Source: Sceloporus undulatus
Lineage: Eukaryota > Chordata > Lepidosauria > Squamata > Phrynosomatidae
DNA length: 64,000 bases
Assembly (NCBI RefSeq): GCF_019175285.1
Contig: NC_056523.1
Span: forward strand, 207,735,648-207,799,647
Direction of reading: 5' to 3'
Shown: positions 11,694 through 20,884 of the stretch, piece after piece
Layout: each line of letters starts with the position of its first letter
Numbering within the stretch: the first letter of the stretch is position 1
Translations under genes and position numbers: made by a program
Notes under the pieces: generated by a model
Database searches by the model: none
Seen by the model: the letters and a program-made list of their open reading frames with translations, nothing else
What the model was told of the DNA's origin: nothing

Positions 11694-13090
11694 GTCCCAG
11701 TTTCTCTCTCCTCCTCCCACTTTCCTTCTTCTCCTCAGCTCACTTCAGTTCCTGTAAAATGAGTGCCAAGGAGTTTGCACTCCATCAACTCAAAAGAGAG
11801 GAGAGGAGAGGGCAGGGCAGGGTCTTTCCCTTACCAGGAGTCTGAGACAAAAGCAAACTGCTCTGTCCTTCCTCACTTGTGTGATCTTCCTTATAAACAA
11901 CTTTGGCCATCTTGACTACCTTCTGGTGTTGCTAGTCCACATGTCTCTTGCTCTTCCCATATGTGAAATGTTGCAGGATATGGGAGAACCTCTGTGGATC
12001 TAAATTGGTGGTGGCCCAGCTTCAACTCCAACTTCTAGGTATTCATTCATGGTAGAAGGGGGGGCTGGATGACCCTTGGGAATCCTTTGAATGTTAGGTT
12101 TTATCCATGGCAGAATTCCTGCCACTGCACCCACCCTGCCCCTTCTTCTCTTTTGTGAGGGTCACACTCTCTCAGCCTCAGAGGCATGGCATGGTCAACT
12201 CTCTCTCTGCACCTCTCTCATGGTGTTGCTAAGGCAAACCCATCATGCAGTATTATTATTATTGGCAAGGAGAGTGCAGAATATCCATGAGCGAGAGAGA
12301 AGGGCGTTGGACAAGATGACCCTTGGGAATCCCGAGGATTTCACCCCCAGCCCCTTCTTCTCTTCTGTGAGAATTTGAATGGCAGAGCATGACATAAAGG
12401 GGAGAATGTCTTATCCACCACCACCTACACACAAAATGCGCTCTCCTTTAGTTCTCTTTTGTTTTTCAAAGCAAAGCTGTGGGCAAAGATGGGGCAGGGA
12501 ACATCACCCTAACAAAGGAAGTAGCCTCTAGTAAAATCCAGTATGAATGGTAGCTTTTCTTAGGCAAAATACACAAATTCTGGCCATCGAATTGTCAGCT
12601 GAAAGGTCATGTCTCTTCACTTCATTTGGAAATGATTAAAAATCAAAATTCTTACTCATTCATCAAGAAGTGCTAAGAATTTCTTCTCTTTAAAATGGTT
12701 TCGAAATTTTCGAATAACAGGTATTTCTACTGTTTTTCGAATTTCGACGAATATTCTTTACATCACTACAAAGGTGAAGATAAATATTGTAAATTGGGGC
12801 AGCTCTGGCATATTTTATCTTAACATCATCTATATGTTTTCCTGGTGCAAAAGCATAGAGGCTTCCTGAAATATTCAGTATACGCTTCCAAAGAAAAGGG
12901 GCTTGTAGCCTCACAAAGGATTTGAGACAAACTGGATTTGAAAGGCGGTAGCTTTTTGCTTGCTAACAGAAGTTAAAGTTTATTAACTGGACTGAATGCG
13001 GAAGTGATGCAATAATATTTGGGATGCACCATGTGCTTTCCTCCCCTTTTCTTTAGTCATTCTCTGGATGAGGGTTATTTTCTATTGCAG

Positions 13091-13211
13091 GTGACCTTTG
13101 CGGATGTGGCGGTATATTTCACCGAGGAGGAATGGAAATTGTTGACAAAGAAGCAGAGACTGATGTACAATTCTGTGATGATGGAAAATTATGAAAATGT
13201 GGCCTCTGTGG
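13091..13211 (+). CDS. KRAB A-box exon, copy 1
   Basis: KRAB A boxes recruit the TRIM28/KAP1 corepressor to zinc-finger proteins in the nucleus. The exon follows a pyrimidine-rich acceptor ending TATTGCAG, encodes [18 protein letters not shown].. through [12 protein letters not shown], and ends at a GTAAGG donor. The A-box hallmarks DVAVYF, EEEW, LY/MY and ENYENV are all present, and the frame is open for 40 codons. Kin of this exon usually form the second or third exon of a KRAB-ZNF gene with a finger exon several kb downstream. No such exon occurs on this strand before the gap at 16881, so the gene is incomplete here: its fingers may lie in the gap or be lost. It differs from copy 2 at only a few residues. 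Confidence 0.85.
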
Positions 13212-13302
13212 GTAAGGAACTTGAATCCAATGCCCTTCTTATGAAGACTGAGGGCCTTTTTATACTTCATTATCATGGCACTATGATTCCACTTTAGAAT
13301 TA

Positions 13303-13991
13303 TAGAATCATAGAGTTGGAATAGACCACAAGGGCCATCTGCCATGCAGGAATACACAGTCAAAGCACCTCAGAGATATGGCATTGCAGCCTCTGTTTAA
13401 AGACCTTCAAAGAAGGCGACTCCACCAAACTCTGTGGGCGTATATTTGACTGTCAAACAGCTCTTACTGTCTGCAAGTTCCTCATAATGTTTAACTGGAA
13501 TCTCTTTTCCTTTAGCTTGCATCCATTGTTCCAGGTCCTTTTGTCTGGAGCAGCAGAAAGCAAGCTTCTTCCATCCTCAATATAACATCTCTTCAAATAT
13601 TTGAACAGGGCTATCATATCCACTCTTAACTTTCTATTCTCCAGGCTAAGCACAGCCAACTCCCTAAACTGCTCTCTGTAGGACTTGATGGTTTTGAGAT
13701 CCTTCATCATTTTTGCTATCCTCTTCTGGACACACTCCAGATGTTGCTTCTCAACATCCTTTTTGAATTTTGGTGCCCAGATTTGGACATAGGAGAATTC
13801 CAAGTGAGGCTTGACCAAAGCAGAATAGAGTGGCACTATACATCCCTTGATCTCGACACTATCCTCCTATTGATACAGCTTAGAATCACATTGGCCTTTT
13901 TATCGGCCACAGCACACTGTTATCTCATGTTCATCTTGTGGCCTACTAGGACTCCTAGTTACCTTTCACACATAGTTTAATTGTCATAACA
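13303..13991 (-). mobile_element. CR1 LINE fragment in duplication copy 1
   Basis: It shows the CR1 3' end TATAGAATCATAGAG and minus-strand ORF2 residues LYSALVKPHLEFSYVQIWAP, KNVEKQHLECVQKRIAKMM-type, GDMIALFKYLKRCYIEDG and NNGCKLKEKRFQLNIMRN. It is 5'-truncated and lies about 90 bp downstream of the KRAB exon, in the intron. Its counterparts are at 14588-15268 and 57330-57990. Confidence 0.88.
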
Positions 13992-14091
13992 NNNNNNNNN
14001 NNNNNNNNNNNNNNNNNNNNNNNNNNNNNNNNNNNNNNNNNNNNNNNNNNNNNNNNNNNNNNNNNNNNNNNNNNNNNNNNNNNNNNNNNNN
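13992..14091. other. Assembly gap, 100 N
   Basis: Exactly 100 N, the usual placeholder for a gap of unknown size. It lies precisely on the junction between the two tandem KRAB/CR1 copies. Confidence 0.99.
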
Positions 14092-14380
14092 GTCCCAGTT
14101 TCTCTCTCCTCCTCCCACTTTCCTTCTTCTCCTCAGCTTGCTTCAATTCCTGCAAAATGAGTGCCAAGGAGTTTGCACCCCATCAACTCAAATTAGGGGA
14201 GAGGAGAGGAGAGGAGAGGAGGAGAGAGGGGAGGGCAGGGTCTTTTTGCTTGTTAACAGAAATTAAAGTTTATTTCCTGGGCTGAATTCTGAAGTGATGA
14301 AATAATATTTGGGATGCACCATGTGCTTTGCTCCCCTTTTCCTTAGTCACTCTCTGGATGAGGGCTATTTTCTATCGCAG

Positions 14381-14501
14381 GTGACCTTTGCGGATGTAGC
14401 GATACATTTCACCGAGGAGGAATGGAAATTGTTGACAAAGAAGCAGAGACTGATGTACAATCATGTGATGATGGAGAATTATGAAAATGTGGCCTCTGTG
14501 G
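14381..14501 (+). CDS. KRAB A-box exon, copy 2
   Basis: Same length (121 bp), acceptor and donor as copy 1. It encodes [20 protein letters not shown].. to [12 protein letters not shown]. Changes against copy 1 include VAVYF to VAIHF and YNSV to YNHV; the EEEW and ENYENV hallmarks stay. The frame is open. Copy 1 and copy 2 could be alternative or tandem first coding exons of one gene or remnants of two genes, and no downstream finger exon is present to decide. The inverted third copy at 58061-58167 agrees with copy 1, not copy 2, at the diagnostic positions. Confidence 0.82.
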
Positions 14502-14587
14502 GTAAGGAATTTGAATCCATTGCCCTTCCTATGAAGACTGAGGGCCCTTTCATACTACATTGTCACAGTGCTATGATTCCTCTTTAG

Positions 14588-15268
14588 AATTATAGAATCA
14601 TGAAGTTGGAATAGACCAGAAGGGCTATCTGTTCAACCCCCATCTGCCATGCAGGAATACACAGTCAAAGCACCCCAGAAATATGGCATTGCAGCCTCTG
14701 TTTAAAGACCTCCAAAGAAAGAGACTCCACAAAACTCTGTGGGCGTATATTTGACTGTCGAAGAGCTCTTACTGTCTGCAAGTTCCTCCTAATGTTGAGC
14801 TGGAATCTCTTTTCCTTTATCTTACATCCATTGTTCCAGGTCCTTTTCTCTGTAGCAGCAGAAAGCAAGCTTCTTCCATCCTCAATATAATATCTCTTCA
14901 AATATTTGAACAGGGCTATCATATCCACTCTTAACTTTCTATTCTCCAGGCTAAACACAGCCAACACCCTAAACTGCTCCTCACAGGGCTTAATGGTTTT
15001 GAGATCCTTCATTATTTTCGCTACTGTCTTCTGGACGCACTCCAGCTTCTCAACATCCTTTTTTAATTGTGCTGCCCAGAACTGGACATAGGAGTATTCC
15101 AAGTGAGGCTTGACCAAAGCAGAATAGAGTGGCACTATTACATCCCTTAATCTCAACACTATCCTCCTATTGATAGAGCCTAGGATCACATTGGCCTTTT
15201 TATTGGCCACAGTACACTGTTGTCTCATGTTCATCTTGTGGCCTACTAGGACTCCTAGTTACCTTTCA
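14588..15268 (-). mobile_element. CR1 LINE fragment in duplication copy 2
   Basis: Minus-strand ORF2 is open for 189 codons: NMRQQCTVANKKANVILGSI, LYSALVKPHLEYSYVQFWA, VDMIALFKYLKRYYIEDG, NNGCKIKEKRFQLNIRRN, ending at the CR1 3' signature near 14590. It keeps the same 5' truncation point as the CR1 in copy 1, which shows that the CR1 inserted before the segment was duplicated. Confidence 0.9.
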
Positions 15269-15780
15269 CACATAGTTTAATTGTCATAACAACATCCTGT
15301 GGAAACTTGTACTTTGTAGTTTAGTGAGGCACTATTGCTCTCCAGTTTCTAAGGATTCTAAATAACCCTTCCTAAACTGCCAGTTCTAAGATTCTGTGGG
15401 AAGGAGCCATGGAGGTTAATGCTTTTCACCCCAAATGGTCCTCAGCACATCCCTGAGCAAGTTTCCTGGCTTTTTTGGCCCCTGTTCCAGGTTTTTGAAG
15501 CCCAGGTTTTTTTTTACTTGGGAAAAAAGATCTCCCTTGGTCCTGCAATGGCTCAGAGAGGGCCCAACAGTCGCAAAAAGGCCCCCACTACCCCAAAGGG
15601 ATCCTGTGGTATCTTGAGGGGCAAAATATTATTTCATTCCCCTCACCCCCAGGCAGTACAACATGTGGATACCCATGAAATCCCTAAGGGCCAATGTGAC
15701 CCCTCAATCCCCAACAGTAGTCCATCCCCATCTTAATGATATCTTAAGACTGTTTTAAGGCTGCTCTCTAGTGCTTGACC

Positions 15781-15846
15781 CTCACCAAAATTGGAGTCCA
15801 GGTCCCAGCCTCCTTGCTCTGGGACCTGGACTCCAATTTTGTTGAG
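15781..15846. repeat. Near-perfect 27-bp hairpin in the KRAB-side intron
   Basis: AAAATTGGAGTCCAGGTCCC at 15787-15806 is perfectly complementary to the arm at 15821-15840. The match extends outward with one mismatch to 27 bp per arm around a 12-nt loop. The homologous part of A' (about 56560-56810) does not carry it. Confidence 0.85.
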
Positions 15847-16363
15847 AGTCTCTGGGAGAAAGGGAAGGGGATCAGGCCTCTGGGAGCCAGGAGGGGAAGG
15901 CAGGAGCAAAGCCAGGATCACCTAGCTCTGTGCGGACAGGAAGGGACCTCTGGGAAGGGCCAGGAGAGGGACCTTGGTCATTGGGAGGCAGCCATGATCC
16001 TGACAGAATTTAAAAACTGGTTTGAGTGAATTGGTGAGACCCAGCTAAGGCCCTTGTTTTCAGACATATTAAGGGCTTCCATTTAGCAGTTATGAATAAT
16101 ATCTATGAAGGGAGGAAAGGGGGACACAAAAATACCTTTTTCTCTAATGTTTCTTTTTCTACCTGAGCTTGCTTAGCTCCATTGTTGATTCCAGAGACCC
16201 TTTGTTATCTGAAATGCTGGCGTCTGGAGACAACGCCCACAAGTGCTATGCTTTTAGGGGAATTTGGTACTTAGCTCAAAGGGGAGATATAATTTGATTG
16301 GGGCAGGAGTGATGTTGGGATCCAGCCCAACTATACCAGGGCCTGAAGCACACAGACCTCCAG

Positions 16364-16534
16364 CAGGGACGTAGCTAGGATTTTAGGAAGGGGGAGGGAT
16401 CCAGACTAAGTGCCACCATTATAATGGGGCTTGGGTGTGGCGGCGCAGCAGCGCACACCATTCATTTTTCTAATGGAAGGGAGGGGTCTTGACCCCAAGA
16501 ACCCCCCCCCCCCTCCCCCTTGGCTACGTCCCTG
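16364..16534. mobile_element. hAT-like MITE, CAGGGACGTAGC termini, with empty site in A'
   Basis: It starts CAGGGACGTAGCTAGG and ends CCTTGGCTACGTCCCTG, an inverted repeat, with CCTCCAG on both sides (16357-16363 and 16535-16541). The homologous stretch in the inverted copy (about 56118-56142) runs straight through without the element or a second CCTCCAG-like copy, so it preserves the pre-insertion site. This gives the insertion boundaries directly. Confidence 0.88.
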
Positions 16535-16880
16535 CCTCCAGAGGCATTTGAAATAGGTTTTTATGTTTTATTTAACAGAAAAGCAAAATACACACACACA
16601 CATACCCTCTCCCATACACAAGCATTCACACACACACACATACACAAGAATTAGGTAACAAAGTTGGAAGTGAGCTTTGCTAATGTTAATACGTTACCTA
16701 GTCAGCTCTTAATTCAAATTGCTGAGTGTCCACAAGGGGGAGAGAAGTCAGAGCTCCCGCAGCAAGTGGGACTGGCGAGAGTATTGAGGTGCTTGGCCAT
16801 GAAAACCTACAGAGTGTCTGTCTGTAATTGGACTGAAGCTGAAGAACAGCCAGTCAGGGCTTTTATTTATACTGTAATTG

Positions 16881-16980
16881 NNNNNNNNNNNNNNNNNNNN
16901 NNNNNNNNNNNNNNNNNNNNNNNNNNNNNNNNNNNNNNNNNNNNNNNNNNNNNNNNNNNNNNNNNNNNNNNNNNNNNNNN
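16881..16980. other. Assembly gap, 100 N
   Basis: Exactly 100 N. It truncates inverted segment A. The zinc-finger exon expected downstream of the plus-strand KRAB exons may lie within it. Confidence 0.99.
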
Positions 16981-17270
16981 GACCCATAATGGAGGATGAA
17001 AGGGCCCCAAAGAGGATTTCCGAACCTTAACAACACCTGAAAGTTTCCCTGATGCTTCTATTGAAAGGAGCAACCTGATCTCCCTCCTTAATTCCAATCC
17101 ACAGTGAAAGATATTTCCCCCAAGAGGCCTCCAGGAAGAGCCCCATCGTCCACAGCCAGCTCAGTCTGGGATGCTAAGGGAGGCCAGTCCAGGTGCCGGG
17201 TGGCCCTCCGTCCGTCCTCCTTTCCTTCTCATTCCTCCTCTTTTCCCCAGCAACAGCCCCTTTCCCAAGA

Positions 17271-17483
17271 AGGCTGCATCCGCACGGCAGGAATAAGGCA
17301 CTTTGGCACCACTTTAACCCCTCAGTGCTATGGAATCCTGGGATTTTACCTTTGGGACACTTAGCCTTCTCTGCCAGAGAGCTCTGCTGCCACAACAGAC
17401 TACAAATCCCAGGATCCCACAGGATGGAGCCAGGAGAGTGAAAGCGGTTTCAAATTGCATTATTTCTTCAGTGCAGATACAGA
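17271..17483. mobile_element. Foldback MITE (GGCTGCATCCGCAC type), full copy
   Basis: The left arm GGCTGCATCCGCACGGCAGG.. with TATGGAATCCTGGGATTT is complemented by the right arm AACAGACTACAAATCCCAGG.. to ATTTCTTCAGTGCAGATACA. It belongs to the same family as 32785-33010 and the split copy at 3549-4890. Confidence 0.75.
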
Positions 17484-17745
17484 CTGAGTCGGTTTCAAAA
17501 GGATAGAAGTATCTAAGTCGAATTTTTACCCTCTTAAAATGTTTTTTCTTTTAAAAAAATAAACAATATGTTTTTCTGTCTAATCCTTATTTTTGTTGTT
17601 GTTTGTGTGTTTATTTGTTTCATTCTTGGTCATGTGATTTAGGTCTGGTCTGTCAACTTCCTTCTTGCCTGCAAATCTCTTTCTTTAAAAATATTTTTAT
17701 TGAAATAATACAAAAAAGTACATTATAAACACACAACAATATCAT

Positions 17746-17748
<3 letters not shown>

Positions 17749-17808
<60 letters not shown>
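17749..17808. repeat. (TA)n(CA)n compound microsatellite
   Basis: A TA run of about 15 units passes into a CA run of about 15 units, inside the 3' part of the L1. Confidence 0.9.
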
Positions 17809-17811
<3 letters not shown>

Positions 17812-18629
17812 AATGGAACAAAAACATAGACAAATTGATATATTTACAAACATCACAACATAAATACTAAATTGTTGCTGAAGAAAGAGAAGTTAAAATA
17901 CTTCCATTAGAACTTATAGCATTTTGTGTACTTAACTTAATTTTTTCCCTCTAACTTTATATTGACAACAAAAACTCTGACCAATATATAAATATATATA
18001 TATATATATCTTCGTCTTGTTATTTGGTGTTTCAATGACATGAATCCTAGTAACTCCAAGTTTTATAATTGTATAATTTCACATTAAAATAAAGAACATA
18101 AACCCAGGGAGGAGGGAAAGCGGGAAAGACAATATCAGATCTATTACTATTGAACAATGAGTTCTCTAAGGATTTTTATATTCGTATTGCAGGTCTTAAA
18201 CATCAAGTTTCCTATCAACCATAGCACTTTCTAGTAGTCTTTTAATTTTTATAGACAAAGGAACTTTTACTTAAATAACATTGATTTAGATATAATAAAG
18301 ATAAAGAATATCCACTCACAGACCAGGTCATCCTATTCATATTACTATTTCTAGACATTCCCATTCTTTCTGAATTATATCTGTGTCAGTATCTTTTAGG
18401 CTAGCTGTTAGAATATCTAGTGTCTTAGTTTCATTTAATTTAGCCAACCACTCCTCTTCTGAGGGTATAAGAGAGTTTTTCCAATCCTGGGCATACAGGA
18501 TTCTGGCCATAGTTGCCATATAAAGTATCATACGCGAATAGTTTTGAACATGGTTAACATCCAGTACCGCTACCATGTTCAACAGAAATAAACGTGGATC
18601 CAAGGGAATGTCGATCTTCAAAATATGTA

Positions 18630-18869
18630 CAGTGCTACCTCGGGTTACGAAATTAATTCGTTCCGCTGCCCCGTTCGTAACCCGATGCATTTCGCAACCC
18701 GAAAAAGGCTTTCCGTTAGTGCTGGAAAGCCGCGCGTTTGAATTTCGCGCCGAAAAAAATTTCGTAACTCGAAAAAACCTTCGTATCCCGGAACAGTTTT
18801 TTCCAATCTAACTTTTTCGTATCCCGGAAATTTCGTAACGCGATCAATTCGTATCCCGGGGTACCACTG
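18630..18869. mobile_element. Tc1/mariner-like MITE inserted in the L1
   Basis: CAGTGCTACCTCGGGTTACG at the left and a GTATCCCGGGGTACCACTG end at the right, with TA flanks at 18628-18629 and 18870-18871. Same family as 8729-8982. L1 coding sequence resumes on both sides, so the MITE is younger than the L1 copy. Confidence 0.85.
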
Positions 18870-20884
18870 TACCATTAATCACTGTATTTCCCCCCAAAAC
18901 AAGACAGCTTTGTCACATTCCCACAAAGCATGAAAGTAGGGGCCTTTCAATCTCTCACACTTCCAGCATTTACTATTTCCTGCTTTATGGATCTTCTTTA
19001 TCTTTACAGGTGTCATGTGCCATCTAAAGAACATTTTGGTGTAATTTTCCTTACAGTTTTGACATAAGGTAAATTTCTTGGTATCTTTCCAAGACTGTTC
19101 CCAGAGTTCAGTGTCTATTGGCTCTCCTATGTCCTGCGCCCACTGTATCATAGTATGTCTAATATATTCATCTTCTAGATCTCTCTCCTTTAAGATTTTG
19201 TAGACAGATGCTTGATCCCTTTTCCCCATGATCTTATCTAATTCATTCATCTCTCTAGAAATTCCCAAATTTTTACAGTCTAATCTAAATCTTTCTGTTT
19301 ACTGAAAACACAGATACCAATCTACCTTAAAGCTGTCCTTTTCAAGTTGTTCTCCTGTTTTGAAATAGATCTATATTTCTCTCTGTAAGATAGATTCACA
19401 AGTATTTTGCTTTCTTCACAACTTTATATCCATAGATTCTGCTCAATTCCAGCTGCTCATCTTTATCTAGGTTTTTTGTAATAAGGGAGTTTTTTTTAAA
19501 GTAATTTTCAATCCAGACAAATTCATGCAAAATGAGGTTCAGGGCACCAATTTCCTTTAATGGATCATCCAGGAAACAAATTAAATCGTCTGCAAATGCC
19601 CTGAGTTTATATGTCTGATCTTTAACTTTCACCCCACTTATAACGGGGTTAGATCTAATATTATTTAATAGGACCTCAAATGCAACAACAAAAAGTAAGG
19701 GAGACAGGGACATCCCTGTCTAGTCCCACGTTGTACCTTAAAAAAATCAGTTCTCTCATTGTTAATCAATAATTGGGCTTTGTGCTCTACATAAATTGTC
19801 GATATCCACTTGGTTATTTTCTGCCCTAGATTCATCCACTGCAAAGTCTCCTGAAGGAAATTCCATCTGATCCTGTCGAATCCTTTCTCTTCGTCTACCA
19901 GAAGCATTGCTAGCTTCCTATCGTTATTCCGCTCATAGCGTTCAATTATATTCAACACAATCCTCAGATTATCCTTGCCGTGTCGGCCTGGAAGGAATCT
20001 TCATTGATCTCCATGGATATGATTAGATAATATAGTCCTCAACCTTTCAGCAATAATTTTGGTATATATTTTGTAATCTGTGTTTGTTAGAGAAATAGGT
20101 CTAAAGTTGATAATATCATCTTTGATTTTTCCATCTTTTGGTATTAGCGTTATATATGCATCCTTCCATGAGTCCGGCATACCATTCATTTGTATATCAT
20201 TCATCATGTTTTTAAGAGGTGTTCTAATAACCTCCTCCAGTTTTTTGTAGAATATAGAAGGAAGTCTGTCTGGTCCTGGTACTTTATTTACCTTAAGTTT
20301 TTTAATTGCATTGGATATCTCCTCCTAAGTGATATCATGATTTCGTTGCTCTCTCTCATTGTTGCTTAATACCATAGAATCCTGATTTGCTAAATAGTTA
20401 CGAATTTTCTTTCTTATACCTTTGTTATCATCATTTTTTGCAATAAAGATTTTCATAAAAGTCCTTTAAAAAGCCTTTAATAGCTTTCTGTTTCATCACC
20501 TTCTTTCCATCAAAATAGATTTCTGTAATTAGCTTCTTTTCTTTAAGCTTTCTTAACCTCTGTGCAAGTAGCTTTCCCGCTTTGTTTCCATGTTCAAATT
20601 GCTTCTGCTTAATTAGTAACATTTTTTTAATTTCAGCTATATCTAATATTTTCAGTTTCTGTTTAAGAGATTCAATTGAGAGTTTCATATTCTTGTCCCC
20701 TCTTTCTTTCAATTCTTTCTCCTTCTGGTCCAGTTCCTCCTGCAATATACTCCTTAGTTTCATTATTTCTCTCTTTTTCTCTGCATTTAATTTAATCAGA
20801 ATTCCTCTAATCACAGCTTTCCCCATGTCCCATATTCTTTTAAGCTTCATATAGCTTGTAGTGTTTTCTTTAAAGTACAATTGA

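Larger units (their letters stand above)
11694..13991. repeat. Tandem duplication, copy 1 (KRAB exon + CR1)
   Basis: 11694-11835 matches 14092-14245, and 12953-13991 matches 14248-15291. The two copies thus form a direct duplication about 2.4 kb apart in which copy 2 lacks the 1.1 kb at 11836-12952. Copy 1 ends exactly at the 100-N gap (CACATAGTTTAATTGTCATA just before it), and copy 2 begins right after the gap. Differences run near 6 per 100 over the CR1 portion by eye, too many for simple allelic copies. Confidence 0.8.
14092..15293. repeat. Tandem duplication, copy 2 (KRAB exon + CR1)
   Basis: Counterpart of 11694-13991 with an internal loss of the 1.1 kb between 11836 and 12952. It starts with the GTCCCAGTTTCTCTCTCC block directly after the gap, then a GA-rich run, then the KRAB exon and the CR1. 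Confidence 0.8.
12637..16880. repeat. Inverted duplication A (plus-oriented arm)
   Basis: This segment reappears in reverse complement at 55775-58601. The order is preserved: 12637-12960 corresponds to 58601-58260, the KRAB exon to 58167-58061, the CR1 to 57990-57330, the intron block 15290-15640 to about 57330-56990, 16000-16350 to about 56450-56140, and 16560-16880 to about 56110-55775. The right end of A coincides with the 100-N gap at 16881. The left end coincides with what is opposite the 25-N gap at 58602. Confidence 0.9.
17690..20884 (-). mobile_element. L1-type LINE, ORF2 RT to 3' end (minus strand)
   Basis: Minus-strand reading from right to left gives the pre-RT linker (20431-20880), then MNDIQMNGMPDSWKDAYITL and NFRPISLTNTDYKIYTKIIA (20001-20207). 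The segment 19665-19958 gives DRIRWNFLQETLQWM and RGTRQGCPCL, and 19396-19713 gives LRAFADDLICFLDDPL with the FADD catalytic box. The C-terminal KMFFRWHMTPVKIKK, KCWKCERLKGPYFHALWECD block lies at 18879-19268 and the extreme C-terminus at 18337-18600. The A/T-rich 3' end is near 17690. The endonuclease half is missing (5' truncation near 20884), several stops are present, and a MITE interrupts it at 18630-18869. Confidence 0.9.
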
